DNA of 64,000 nucleotides from DATLLN01 sp963809205 (GTDB taxonomy: Bacteria; Actinomycetota; Thermoleophilia; Gaiellales; JAICJC01). The notes under the pieces were generated by a model, which saw nothing but the letters and a program-made list of their open reading frames with translations, was not told the DNA's origin and did no database searches. This document shows positions 36,807 through 44,807 of this stretch, piece after piece. A program made the translations under genes and the position numbers. Numbering within the stretch: position 1 is the first letter of the stretch; each line of letters opens with the position of its first letter. The stretch lies in NCBI GenBank assembly GCA_963809205.1, contig CAWEIS010000003.1, forward strand, positions 248,001 through 312,000, in the 5' to 3' direction.

Positions 36807-37302
36807 GCCGGGGCTGCCCGGGTTCTCGACGCGCGTCCGCTGCGTGATCGTGGACGGTGAGGGGCGCGTGCTGATGGACCGCACTCATCACCCCGACCGC
36901 GACGTGTTCTACTGGTTCCCCGGCGGCGGCCTGGATGCCGGAGAGACCTCGGAGGAGGGCCTGCGCCGTGAGCTGATGGAGGAGGCGGCACTCGAGATCG
37001 AGGTCGGCCGCTTGCTGTACGTCAGCGAGAACCTGTTCGTCGAAAGCGGCGACTACCGGCACGAGGTCATCCTGTACTTCCTGGCGCGGATCACCGGCGG
37101 CCCCGTCGGCGAGCCGGTCGACCGGCGGATGCACGAGTGGCACCGCCCGGGCGACCAGCCCGGCCGGCTGCTGCCGCCCGACGTCGCGGCGGCGGTCGAG
37201 GCCGATCTGGCCGAGGGATTTACCCGACCGGTGCTGCACCTTGTGACGGATGAACGTCCCGTGTTGCGTGGCGGGTCGAGCGCGGGTACCGTCCGCCCGT
37301 GA
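36799..37302 (+). CDS. Nudix hydrolase
   Basis: A 167-residue Nudix protein, which hydrolyses nucleoside diphosphates linked to another moiety. The Nudix box is present: G-G-G-L-D-A-G-E-T-S-E-E-G with R-R-E-L-M-E-E-A-A-L; the usual Gly after the E-E pair is Ala, a mild variation, and the catalytic glutamates are intact. The proposed start is a TTG that overlaps the uvrA stop by 8 nt, so it would be coupled to uvrA; no ATG or GTG lies near. The substrate is unknown. Confidence 0.8.
37287..37292 (+). promoter_or_regulatory. -10 box of the metallopeptidase gene
   Basis: TACCGT inside the end of the Nudix gene, 6 nt before the GTG start. Confidence 0.4.
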
Positions 37303-38705
37303 GTTCACGCCGACTCGGGGGAGTGGTGGTCGCGATCGCACTGGCCGCCGCGGCGCTGCCGGCGGCGGCCTCGGCGGCGACCGGATGGCGCGTCGTCCAC
37401 GACGTGACCACAGCCAGCGGCCGGCACCTGTGGACACAGCAGACCGTCGACGGGCTCCCCGTCTACGGCGACTACACGTACTCGAACGGCGGACTCGGCT
37501 TCGAGACCTCGGTGCAGCGGACGTTCGCCCGCCCGGCCACGACGCTGGCCGGCGCATACGCGGTGACCGCCGACCGCGCTCGCCGGATCGCGCTCGCCCG
37601 CACGGGGGCGCCGGCCGACTCGACCGCGGCCGCCACCCGCGTCGCCTTCTCGTCCGGGACGAGCGCGCGGCGCGCGTGGGCGGTGCAGGTCGAGTTCTCG
37701 TACGGCCCCGGCGACTGGAGCGTGGTCGTCGATGCCGACAGCGGCCGGGTACTGCACGCCGTCAACCGGGTGCGGTTCGCGACCGGCTCGGGCCGCGTGT
37801 TCTCACCGAACCCCGTGGTCACGCTGGGCGATCCGAACCTGACCGACCAGAACGACGCCAATGCGGCGGTGCCCGCCGCGGCGTACAGAGTCGTCGCCCT
37901 CCACGATCTGGACGGCACGGGCAAGCTGCGCGGCACGTGGGTCAACGCGACCCGCGGCACCCATCGCGATTCGCTGGCGAACGAGCCGACGCTGCAGTAC
38001 CTCTACCGGCGGCACGACGACCGGTTCGAGGCGGTCATGTCGTACTTCTGGATCGACCGCTCGCAGCGCTACATCCAGTCCATCGGCTTCTCCGGCACGT
38101 CGGGCGTGAACGACGAGTCCCAGTTCGTCAAGGTCGACAACTACGCCGGGGACAACAGCTTCTACTCGACCGGCACCGACTCGATCACCTACGGCACGGG
38201 CGGCGTCGACGACGCCGAGGACGCCGAGGTGATCCTGCACGAGTACGGCCACGCGATCCAGGACGCCCAGGTGCCCGGCTTCGGGGCGACCGAGGAGGGC
38301 GGGGCGATGGGCGAGGGCTTCGGCGACTACTGGGCGGCCGACCAGACGGCAGCGGCGTCGGACGGCCAGGGGCTGTTGTGCCTCGCCGAGTGGGACTCGA
38401 CCTCGTACGCGCCGGTGCCCAGTTGCCTGCGCAGGCTCGACTCGACCAAGCACTTCCCCGAGGACATGGACGGCGAGGTGCACGACGACGGTGAGATGTG
38501 GAGCGCGTCGCTATGGCAGCTCCGATCGGCGGTCGGCCGCACCGTCGCCAACACGGAGATCCTCGAGGCGCACTTCCTGCTGACGCCGGTGTCGAAGTTC
38601 CGGCAGGGCGCGAAGGCGATCATCGCCGCCGACAGGTCGTTGTACGGCGGCGCCCACGTCGCGAAGATCACGCGGATCTTCGAACGGCGCGGCATCCTCC
38701 TCTAG
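37299..38705 (+). CDS. Secreted thermolysin/fungalysin-like metallopeptidase
   Basis: A 468-residue exported protein. An N-terminal signal peptide (residues 1-27, L-A-A-A-A-L-P-A-A-A-S-A-A) precedes an FTP/PepSY-like propeptide (about 30-170). The catalytic domain has the zinc helix H-E-Y-G-H from His314 and the downstream ligand Glu339 in G-E-G-F-G-D-Y-W-A, the gluzincin pattern of M4/M36 peptidases. It probably digests extracellular protein. The GTG start overlaps the Nudix stop by 4 nt but also has its own -10 box. Confidence 0.88.
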   Translation: MSSRRLGGVVVAIALAAAALPAAASAATGWRVVHDVTTASGRHLWTQQTVDGLPVYGDYTYSNGGLGFETSVQRTFARPATTLAGAYAVTADRARRIALARTGAPADSTAAATRVAFSSGTSARRAWAVQVEFSYGPGDWSVVVDADSGRVLHAVNRVRFATGSGRVFSPNPVVTLGDPNLTDQNDANAAVPAAAYRVVALHDLDGTGKLRGTWVNATRGTHRDSLANEPTLQYLYRRHDDRFEAVMSYFWIDRSQRYIQSIGFSGTSGVNDESQFVKVDNYAGDNSFYSTGTDSITYGTGGVDDAEDAEVILHEYGHAIQDAQVPGFGATEEGGAMGEGFGDYWAADQTAAASDGQGLLCLAEWDSTSYAPVPSCLRRLDSTKHFPEDMDGEVHDDGEMWSASLWQLRSAVGRTVANTEILEAHFLLTPVSKFRQGAKAIIAADRSLYGGAHVAKITRIFERRGILL

Positions 38706-38714
38706 GCCCGACGG

Positions 38715-38720
38715 TAGACT
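38715..38720 (+). promoter_or_regulatory. -10 box of the enoyl-CoA hydratase gene
   Basis: TAGACT ends 7 nt before the GTG start at 38728. Confidence 0.5.
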
Positions 38721-38727
38721 CGGCAGC

Positions 38728-39498
38728 GTGCCGGACGTCGAGCTGACACGCACGGGCGCCGTCGCGACCATCACGCTGAACCGGCCCGACCGGCTGAACG
38801 CGCTGACCGAGGATCTGCACGCGGCGCTGGGCGCCGCCCTCGCCGAGGCGGCCGATCCCGCGGTGCGCGCGGTGGTGTTGACCGGGGCGGGGCGGGCGTT
38901 CTGCGTGGGGCAGGACATCGACGCCTTCCCGTCCGATCCGTCCGCGGTAGGCGAGATGCTGCGCCGCTCCTACAACCCCAATGTGGTGGCGCTGTGCGGG
39001 CTCGAGAAGCCGGTGATCGCCGCCGTCAACGGGCCGGCCGCAGGCGCGGGGCTGGCGCTGGCCGTCGCCTGCGACGTGCGGATCGCGGTCCGCTCCGCGA
39101 CGTTCGTCCCCGCCTTCACGGCGATCGGCCTGGTGCCCGACTCGGGCATCACCCAGACGCTGGGCCGGGTGCTCGGCCAGGCCGCGGCGCTGGAGTGGAT
39201 GATCACCGGCGAGCGGCTGGACGCCGCCGCCGCGCTCGAGCGCCGCATCGTCTCGCGGGTTGTGGAGGACGGCGACCTGGCCGCCGAGGCGGCGGCGCAG
39301 GCGGCCGGTCTGGCCGCGAAGCCGACCCGCGCGATCGCCATGACGAAGGAGCTGTTCGCCGCGTCCGGTGAGTCGACCCTGGAGCAGCAGCTCGAGTACG
39401 AGGCGCGGCTCCAGGAGACGGCGGCGGCCGGCGCGGACTTCGCCGAGGGCGTGCGGGCGTTCCGCGAGAAGCGGCCGCCGGAGTTCACCGGGAGGTGA
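38728..39498 (+). CDS. Enoyl-CoA hydratase/isomerase family protein
   Basis: A 256-residue crotonase-fold protein acting on acyl-CoA. It shows the N-terminal T-L-N-R-P-D-R-L-N-A-L, the oxyanion segment G-A-G-R-A-F-C-V-G-Q-D and A-A-V-N-G-P-A-A-G-A-G-L-A-L-A-V-A-C-D, then V-P-D-S-G-I-T with L-G-R-V-L-G-Q-A. The second catalytic glutamate of true hydratases is replaced here by P-D-S-G, a pattern common in PaaG-like ring-opening isomerases; the exact reaction is uncertain. No other fatty-acid gene is adjacent. Confidence 0.9.
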   Translation: MPDVELTRTGAVATITLNRPDRLNALTEDLHAALGAALAEAADPAVRAVVLTGAGRAFCVGQDIDAFPSDPSAVGEMLRRSYNPNVVALCGLEKPVIAAVNGPAAGAGLALAVACDVRIAVRSATFVPAFTAIGLVPDSGITQTLGRVLGQAAALEWMITGERLDAAAALERRIVSRVVEDGDLAAEAAAQAAGLAAKPTRAIAMTKELFAASGESTLEQQLEYEARLQETAAAGADFAEGVRAFREKRPPEFTGR

Positions 39499-39507
39499 GC
39501 ACCCCCG

Positions 39508-40725
39508 ATGCTGAGGCCGCTCCGCGACCGCGATTTCCGGCTGCTCTGGGCCGGGATGACCGTGTCCCTGCTGGGCGACGGCGTGTACCTGGTGGCCGTC
39601 GCGTGGCAGGCGTACGACGTCTCGAACTCCCCGGCGGCACTGGCGGTCACGGGCATCGCCTGGACGCTGCCGACGGTGCTGCTGCTGCCCTTCGGCGGCA
39701 CGCTGTCCGACCGGATCGGCCGCCGGCCCCTCATGATCACCGCCGATCTGCTGCGCGCCGCCGCGGTCGGGGTGATCTCGGTGCTCAGCCTGAGCGGTCA
39801 CCTGGAGATCTGGCACCTGGTCGTGCTGTCGGCGATGTTCGGCGTGGGCGAGGCGCTGTTCGGCCCGTCGTTCACCGCGATCGTCCCTGAGATCCTGCCC
39901 CGCGACCTGCTGCTCGAGGCGAACGCGCTCGACCAGACGATGCGGCCGCTGGCGTTCCAGTTCGCCGGCCCGGCGCTGGGCGGCCTGCTGGTCGGTGTGT
40001 GGGGGCCCGGCTCCGCGTTCGCCCTGAACTCGGCGACGTTCCTGGTGTCGGCCGCGTGCGTCGCGCTGATGCGGGTGCGGCGGGTGGCCGAGCCGGTGGA
40101 TGAGCCGTCGTCGCTGCTCGAGGACATGCGCGAGGGACTGGCGTACGCCCGCGGCCAGACCTGGCTGTGGGGCACGCTGCTCGCGTTCTCGGTCGCCGTC
40201 CTGGCGTTCTGGGGTCCGTGGGAGGTGCTGGTGCCGTTCGTGATCCGCAACCACCTGGACGGCGGCGCCGGCGCCTACGGGCTGGTGCTGGCGGCGGGCG
40301 GGCTGGGATCGATCGCCGGTGCCGTGGCCATGGGACATCTGGGCATGCCCAGGCGGCGGATGGATGTGATGTACGGCTGCTTCATCGTCTCCAGCTTCGC
40401 GATCGTCTTCTACGGCCTCGCCGGGTCGGTCTGGCAGGTGGGGCTCGTGGCCGCGCTGATCGGCGTGTGCTTCGCGGTCGGCATCGTGATCTGGGGGACG
40501 ATGATGCAGAGCCTGGTGCCGAACGAGCTGCTGGGCCGCGTGTCCGCGATCGACTGGATGGTCTCGACGGCGCTCGCCCCGCTGTCGTTCGCGCTTGTCG
40601 GGCCACTGTCCGACCAGATCGGGGCGCGAGAGACGCTGGTCGGCGCCGGCCTGGTGTCCGGCGTCGTGCTGCTCGGCTTCTACCTCGCGATCCCCGGCAT
40701 GCGGGACGTCGACCGGGCGGCCTAG
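39508..40725 (+). CDS. MFS transporter, MFS_3 type efflux protein
   Basis: A 405-residue permease with about 11-12 membrane segments. The N-terminus F-R-L-L-W-A-G-M-T-V-S-L-L-G-D and the loop G-G-T-L-S-D-R-I-G-R-R-P-L-M between helices 2 and 3 mark the enterobactin-exporter-like MFS group. It likely exports a drug or metabolite; the substrate is unknown. A GGGAGGTGAG ribosome binding site, overlapping the preceding stop, stands 8 nt before the ATG, so it is co-transcribed with the hydratase gene. Confidence 0.88.
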   Translation: MLRPLRDRDFRLLWAGMTVSLLGDGVYLVAVAWQAYDVSNSPAALAVTGIAWTLPTVLLLPFGGTLSDRIGRRPLMITADLLRAAAVGVISVLSLSGHLEIWHLVVLSAMFGVGEALFGPSFTAIVPEILPRDLLLEANALDQTMRPLAFQFAGPALGGLLVGVWGPGSAFALNSATFLVSAACVALMRVRRVAEPVDEPSSLLEDMREGLAYARGQTWLWGTLLAFSVAVLAFWGPWEVLVPFVIRNHLDGGAGAYGLVLAAGGLGSIAGAVAMGHLGMPRRRMDVMYGCFIVSSFAIVFYGLAGSVWQVGLVAALIGVCFAVGIVIWGTMMQSLVPNELLGRVSAIDWMVSTALAPLSFALVGPLSDQIGARETLVGAGLVSGVVLLGFYLAIPGMRDVDRAA

Positions 40726-40778
40726 AACTCGGCGGCCATGGGCGGCAGGCTGCGGGCCAGCGGGGCTCTGTGACGCAC

Positions 40779-41333
40779 TCAGTTGGGGATGTCGACCACG
40801 TCCGCCGAGACCGTGCCGTCGCGGCGGTATGCCTGCCAGTGGTGGTAGGCGGAGGCGGTGAGCTGGCCCTTGATCTCGCCGCGCTCGATCATGCCCTCGA
40901 TCAACAGCGGCGCGAACCACTGCGGCGCCCCCAGGATGTCGGAGTCGGCCACCGCGTAGCTGGTCTGGCGCGGCTGGCTGGAGAGGTAGTTGAGCCGCAT
41001 CGAGGTGCCGATCCGCCGGCCGTCGGCATCGTGCTCGCGCACCAGCGACATGCCGATCAGCGTCGCTCCGGATGCCGCGTAGCCGGTCTCCATCAGCAGG
41101 TTGCGGTTCACGACGTGCTCGGGGATCTGCGACGCGCCGTCCTCGTCCAGCGTCGCCATCCAGCCGGTCGGGAAGTTCCATCGCTCCTCGCCCTCGCGGT
41201 TCAGCTGGCGCACCATCAGCAACTCGCCGCCGTGCTCGACGATCGAGCAGACGGTGGTGGCGAAGATCGGCTCGTGATGCTCGTCGCCGGGAGGCCGCGC
41301 CGACCCGGCTTCGGGCGAGGGAAGATCGCTCAT
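40779..41333 (-). CDS. Nudix-fold protein with degenerate Nudix box
   Basis: A 184-residue protein with a Nudix-like layout: C-S-I-V-E-H-G-G-E-L-L-M-V-R-Q, then W-N-F-P-T-G-W and, where the box should read R-E-x-x-E-E-x-G, the sequence R-N-L-L-M-E-T-G-Y. Two of the three metal-binding glutamates are missing, so hydrolase activity is doubtful; it may bind a nucleotide or act as a regulator. The N-terminal 20 residues are charged and disordered. Divergent from the flavin protein gene. Confidence 0.7.
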   Translation of the reverse strand: MSDLPSPEAGSARPPGDEHHEPIFATTVCSIVEHGGELLMVRQLNREGEERWNFPTGWMATLDEDGASQIPEHVVNRNLLMETGYAASGATLIGMSLVREHDADGRRIGTSMRLNYLSSQPRQTSYAVADSDILGAPQWFAPLLIEGMIERGEIKGQLTASAYHHWQAYRRDGTVSADVVDIPN

Positions 41334-41341
41334 CCGGACGG

Positions 41342-41347
41342 AGGGTA
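41342..41347 (-). promoter_or_regulatory. -10 box of the degenerate Nudix gene
   Basis: TACCCT on the minus strand, 8 nt before the ATG at 41333. It lies 35 bp from the oppositely oriented box at 41383. Confidence 0.45.
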
Positions 41348-41382
41348 CAGGATCGCACGCGCGGCGCTCGGGACGGCCCGAC

Positions 41383-41388
41383 TACCAT
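41383..41388 (+). promoter_or_regulatory. -10 box of the flavin oxidase-like gene
   Basis: TACCAT, 8 nt before the ATG at 41397. Confidence 0.45.
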
Positions 41389-41396
41389 GCTGCACG

Positions 41397-42008
41397 ATGG
41401 CCGCGATCACCTCGGCGGACGCGCTGCGCAGCATCTACCGGACGCCGGGCGACCTCGTTCTGCGCAAGCAGCTCAACCATGTCGACGCCCATTCCCGGCG
41501 CCTGATCGAGCTGTCGCCGTTCGTGGTTCTGGCGACGTCGGGACGCGGCGGGATGGCCGATGCGACGCCGCGCGGGGGCGAGCCGGGGTTCGTCCAGGTG
41601 GCCGACGACCGTACGCTGCTGATCCCCGACCGGCCGGGCAACAACCGGCTGGACGCACTCGAGAACCTGCTGGTCACGCCGGAGGTGGGGCTGCTGTTCC
41701 TGGTGCCCGGCGTCGACGAGACGCTGCGCGTCAACGGGTCGGTGGAGATCCGCGACGACGACCACCTGCGGGCGGGGTTTGCGGTGGGCGGCCGCCTGCC
41801 GGCCACCGTGCTGCGCGTGTCCGTGCGCGAGGTCTACCTGCACTGCGCCAAGGCGCTGATGCGCTCTCGCCTGTGGGACCCCGAGGCGCAGATCGACCGC
41901 TCGACGCTGCCCAGCCTGGGCCAGATGCTGCGCGATCAGATCGGCGACGAGGTGATGCCCGAGCCGCAGCAGGCCATGGCCGAGCGGTACCGCACGCAGC
42001 TCTACTGA
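41397..42008 (+). CDS. Pyridoxamine 5'-phosphate oxidase-like FMN protein
   Basis: A 203-residue split-barrel protein. The pattern Y-R-T-P near the start, H-S-R-R-L-I-E-L-S-P-F-V-V-L-A-T-S-G, the D-A-T-P-R-G-G-E-P-G-F segment, L-L-I-P-D-R-P-G-N-N-R-L-D-A-L-E-N and L-F-L-V-P-G identify the MSMEG_1061-like PPOX family. Members bind FMN or F420; the substrate is unknown. The ATG at 41397 is fixed by the -10 box 8 nt ahead. The 3' end overlaps the convergent DUF3303 gene by 7 bp. Confidence 0.85.
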   Translation: MAAITSADALRSIYRTPGDLVLRKQLNHVDAHSRRLIELSPFVVLATSGRGGMADATPRGGEPGFVQVADDRTLLIPDRPGNNRLDALENLLVTPEVGLLFLVPGVDETLRVNGSVEIRDDDHLRAGFAVGGRLPATVLRVSVREVYLHCAKALMRSRLWDPEAQIDRSTLPSLGQMLRDQIGDEVMPEPQQAMAERYRTQLY

Positions 42009-42271
42009 GCGCCGGTCGACCGCGCCGATGCCGCGGCCGATGACAGCACCGGCACCACCTCGAACTCGGCCAGGTCGTCCCAGCACGCGATCCAGCGGCC
42101 GAACAGCTCGGGATTGTCGGTCTCCATCAGCTGGAAACACCGGTCCATCCGCTCGTCGACCCAGCTGTCGACGTAGACCAGGCCGTCCGGCAGCATCCGG
42201 CCGCGCTCGGCAGCCCGCCGGTAGACCGGCTCGGGGCCGTTCGTGTACCGCTCGACAACCATGTACCGCAT
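42002..42271 (-). CDS. DUF3303 family small protein
   Basis: An 89-residue protein with the DUF3303 pattern: M-R-Y-M-V-V-E-R-Y at the start, R-G-R-M-L-P-D-G-L-x-Y-V-D-S-W-V, R-C-F-Q-L-M-E-T and F-E-V-V-P-V, a ferredoxin-like alpha/beta barrel of unknown role. Unlike many genes here it has a canonical ribosome binding site, GGGAGGTG, 5 nt before the ATG and a TATCCT box (42298-42303) further up. Confidence 0.85.
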   Translation of the reverse strand: MRYMVVERYTNGPEPVYRRAAERGRMLPDGLVYVDSWVDERMDRCFQLMETDNPELFGRWIACWDDLAEFEVVPVLSSAAASARSTGAQ

Positions 42272-42327
42272 CGCGCACCTCCCGGTCGGGGAGCGGGAGG
42301 ATATCCGCGCCGTTCTCCCAGCAGGCG

Positions 42328-42333
42328 TAGGCT
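42328..42333 (+). promoter_or_regulatory. -10 box of the 298-residue membrane protein gene
   Basis: TAGGCT ends 6 nt before the ATG at 42340. Confidence 0.45.
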
Positions 42334-42339
42334 CGGTAC

Positions 42340-43236
42340 ATGATCGACGGCGGATCGCGCCGCTCGGCGGCGTGGGAGCTCTGGGCGACGGTGGCGGTGT
42401 ACGCGATCGCCGCCGTCGCCACGGTGGTCACCTACACCCGACTGCCGTCGGGCGGCACGTACAACTTCGAGGGCACCGGGCTGGTCGACGGCGGGCTCAG
42501 CCGGCTGGTCAGCGACCTCAGCTTCCCCGTCGCGATCGCCGGAATCGCCTGGGCCCTGGTTGCGATCTCGGTACTGGGCGGCCGGGCACGGGTCGCCGGC
42601 ATCGTGGCCGCCTGTCTGTGCGCGGTCACCGCACTGCCCGGCGTCAACCCCACCGACGATCTGGAGGCGCAGTGGGTGAACGCCCTCCCCGCTGCGGGCG
42701 CGGTGCTGGCGGCCGCGCTCGCGGTGAGGGCGTCCTCCATCCGGCTACCGCGCCGGACATGGCCCGGCGGCGACCGCGTCCGGCTGGTGCTGGCGGTGCT
42801 GCTCGGCCTGTGGGCGATCCCCTGGATGGCCGCCGCGCTCGGGCTGTACGCGAGCGACATCCCGCTGGCCGGCGTCCTGTGGAACGCCAGCGCGCCGACG
42901 CCGGGCGAGCCTGATCTGCCGTCCGTCCACCGCGGTCTCCACGAGGGCCTGTTCGGTGTGCAGCTGGCCGTGACGGCGCTCGCGCTCTCGCGGCTGCTGG
43001 CCGCGGTGCGGCCGTACGTACTCCGGGGCTTTCTCTCCGGCTACCTCGCCGTGATGCTCTGCTACGGCGTGATGGTGACCGCGCAGGACGGCTGGAACGA
43101 GCAGGTGGTCAAACGTGGCTGGACGGACACCGGCCTCCCCAACGTGCTGACGCCGAAGCTGACACTGGCGTGGCTGGGCGTCCTGGTCGCCGGGGGGCTC
43201 GTGCACACGCTCTGGTTCCGCCGCGAATACCGCTGA
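42340..43236 (+). CDS. Hypothetical membrane protein, seven or eight helices
   Basis: A 298-residue integral membrane protein. Hydrophobic segments appear near 15-35, 58-78, 85-105, 112-130, 145-168, 205-225, 235-255 and 270-292. A longer polar loop after the fifth contains N-A-S-A-P-T-P-G-E-P-D-L-P and V-H-R-G-L-H-E-G. I recognise no family. It stands between a DUF3303 gene and a VOC gene with no obvious link. Confidence 0.75.
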   Translation: MIDGGSRRSAAWELWATVAVYAIAAVATVVTYTRLPSGGTYNFEGTGLVDGGLSRLVSDLSFPVAIAGIAWALVAISVLGGRARVAGIVAACLCAVTALPGVNPTDDLEAQWVNALPAAGAVLAAALAVRASSIRLPRRTWPGGDRVRLVLAVLLGLWAIPWMAAALGLYASDIPLAGVLWNASAPTPGEPDLPSVHRGLHEGLFGVQLAVTALALSRLLAAVRPYVLRGFLSGYLAVMLCYGVMVTAQDGWNEQVVKRGWTDTGLPNVLTPKLTLAWLGVLVAGGLVHTLWFRREYR

Positions 43237-43237
43237 G

Positions 43238-43807
43238 TCACCGGCGGGTCACGGGGCCGAGCAGCCCCTCGTCGTGCAGCAGCGCCTCGACGTCCAGCGG
43301 CGCATCCATTGCGAAGGCGATGTGACCCTCGCGGTCGCGGGGCCACTCGGCCGCGGGCCGGTCCCAGCACAGCTCCAGGTCGTTGCCATCGGGATCGGAG
43401 ATGTAGACGGCGAGGTGGGTGCCGTGGTCGGTCGCCTGGCGGATCGGCCAGTCGGCCTCGCGCAGGCGGAGCAGCACGTCGGCGAACGCGGCGCGGCTCG
43501 AGAACCGCAGCGCGACGTGGTGCAGCCCGGCCACGCCGTCGGGCTGCGGCGGTCCTCCCGCCGACTTCCAGGTGTTGAACCCGAGGTGATGGTGGTAGCC
43601 GCCGGCGGCAACGAACAGGATGTCGCCGGTCGTTCCCCAGCCCGGCAGGTCGCGGGCCTCGAACACGACGTCGAAGCCGAGCAGGTCGACGTAGAAGCCG
43701 CGCGGGCGGTCGATGTCGGACGTCCGCAGGTGCACGTGCCCGATCACGACGCCCGGGTCGATGGGCCGCGGCGCCCGCTCGCGAGGGACGATCGAGCCCT
43801 GGGGCAT
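43238..43807 (-). CDS. VOC-family extradiol dioxygenase-like protein
   Basis: A 189-residue vicinal-oxygen-chelate protein resembling catechol 2,3-dioxygenase (CatE type): an N-terminal G-H-V-H-L-R-T with the first metal His, F-Y-V-D-L-L-G-F-D-V, a second His in G-Y-H-H-H-L-G-F-N-T-W, and Y-I-S-D-P-D-G-N-D-L-E-L-C-W with the Glu ligand. The metal site is complete; the substrate is not known. The ATG follows GAGGGG almost directly, 11 nt after the upstream stop, so it is coupled to the DUF4188 gene. Confidence 0.85.
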   Translation of the reverse strand: MPQGSIVPRERAPRPIDPGVVIGHVHLRTSDIDRPRGFYVDLLGFDVVFEARDLPGWGTTGDILFVAAGGYHHHLGFNTWKSAGGPPQPDGVAGLHHVALRFSSRAAFADVLLRLREADWPIRQATDHGTHLAVYISDPDGNDLELCWDRPAAEWPRDREGHIAFAMDAPLDVEALLHDEGLLGPVTRR

Positions 43808-43818
43808 CCCCTCGACGG

Positions 43819-44292
43819 TCAGGTCGCTGCCGCCCGATCGGCCTCGGCACGCGCGCGGGCGGAGAACATCGGCCCCTCGGGCCTGGCGGCCGGGGCGAAG
43901 GCCGTCAGCCCGAGCGGATCGCCCACGTCGACGTACATCGACTCGATCCCACCGCGGCGGAAGTACGTCTCGTGCCAGAAGGATGTGCCGCCGCGGTCGC
44001 GCAGGTAGGTGCTCCACCAGTCCTTGTGGGGAAGCTCCAGCGACCACGCCTCGAGCGACCCGAAGTCGCGCCAGTACTGACGCATGCCGACGTGCAGCGG
44101 CTCCTCCGCGAACATCAGCTGCTCATGGAGCAGCAGGCCGTCCGGCCGCTCTTCGACCGCGGCCGCGATCTGCGGGCCGAGCACCTGGAGCGTCTCCAGC
44201 CCGCGGGGCTCCTCGACCCGCATGCCCAGATAGATGACGACCAGGTCGGGATAGTCGCTGAGGTCGACCGTCGTGCGGTTCAGGGCGGCCAC
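43819..44292 (-). CDS. DUF4188 family protein
   Basis: A 157-residue protein of the DUF4188 type, a ferredoxin-like-fold group related to monooxygenases. It has Y-L-G-M-R-V, the block H-E-Q-L-M-F, H-V-G-M-R-Q-Y-W-R-D-F-G-S-L-E-A-W, D-R-G-G-T-S-F-W-H-E-T-Y-F and G-G-I-E-S-M-Y-V-D. Function unknown. GTG start with a TAGAGT box 6 nt upstream. Confidence 0.85.
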   Translation of the reverse strand: MAALNRTTVDLSDYPDLVVIYLGMRVEEPRGLETLQVLGPQIAAAVEERPDGLLLHEQLMFAEEPLHVGMRQYWRDFGSLEAWSLELPHKDWWSTYLRDRGGTSFWHETYFRRGGIESMYVDVGDPLGLTAFAPAARPEGPMFSARARAEADRAAAT

Positions 44293-44298
44293 GGCTCG

Positions 44299-44304
44299 AC
44301 TCTA
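44299..44304 (-). promoter_or_regulatory. -10 box of the DUF4188-VOC pair
   Basis: TAGAGT on the minus strand, 6 nt before the GTG at 44292. Confidence 0.45.
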
Positions 44305-44329
44305 TAGGACGGGCGGTCGCCGTTGACGA

Positions 44330-44764
44330 TCAGCCGAAGCCGCCGTTGACCGTGACGCCGCCCCAGTCCTCGGGTGCGGCGTCCCGCTCAGTCTGCGACA
44401 GTGTCCAATGGTGGCCGAACGGATCGACGATCTTGCTCTGCCGCTCGCCGTACTCGAAGCTGGTCGGCTCGGACACGACGCGCGCTCCGCGGTCGCGCGC
44501 TCGGGCGACGGCGGCGTCGACGTCCTCGACCCGCAGCATCACCAGCTGCGGAACCCTGGCGGCCGGGACTACCTGGTCTCCGCGCACGTCGGCGACGATC
44601 AGCGCGGCCGATCCGAAGGCCAGCTGCGCGCGATGCCCCTCGCCGATCCGCACCCGCTCGCTGAAGCCGAGCGCGTCTTCCAGCCAGGCGACCGCCGCCC
44701 GGACGTCCGGGTAGATCAGGACGGGGACGACCTCGGCGGGTGGGACTGAGCGGTTGCGCTCCAC
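44330..44764 (-). CDS. VOC/glyoxalase-like protein (PhnB type)
   Basis: A 144-residue VOC protein of the kind formerly called PhnB-like: V-L-I-Y-P-D-V-R-A-A-V-A-W-L-E-D-A-L-G-F near the start, V-E-D-V-D-A-A-V-A-R-A-R-D-R-G-A, P-F-G-H-H-W-T-L-S near the C-terminus. Likely a small-molecule binding or isomerase protein; substrate unknown. The GTG at 44764 is used because a TACGAT box stands 7 nt before it; upstream codons overlap the divergent gene. Confidence 0.85.
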   Translation of the reverse strand: MERNRSVPPAEVVPVLIYPDVRAAVAWLEDALGFSERVRIGEGHRAQLAFGSAALIVADVRGDQVVPAARVPQLVMLRVEDVDAAVARARDRGARVVSEPTSFEYGERQSKIVDPFGHHWTLSQTERDAAPEDWGGVTVNGGFG

Positions 44765-44771
44765 CGCCCCG

Positions 44772-44777
44772 ATCGTA
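44772..44777 (-). promoter_or_regulatory. -10 box of the PhnB-like gene
   Basis: TACGAT on the minus strand, 7 nt before the GTG at 44764; half of a compact divergent promoter. Confidence 0.45.
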
Positions 44778-44793
44778 GCGAGAGTTAGGAGAC

Positions 44794-44799
44794 TAGGAT
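44794..44799 (+). promoter_or_regulatory. -10 box of the GFA-GFA-TPR gene
   Basis: TAGGAT, 8 nt before the ATG at 44808; its partner on the other strand lies 16 bp away. Confidence 0.45.
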
Positions 44800-44807
44800 C
44801 CAGCGGG

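Noticed and set aside
37230..37310. The Nudix-metallopeptidase junction as a gene fusion
   Set aside because: The stop and start overlap in GTGA in different frames and the second protein has its own signal peptide and -10 box.
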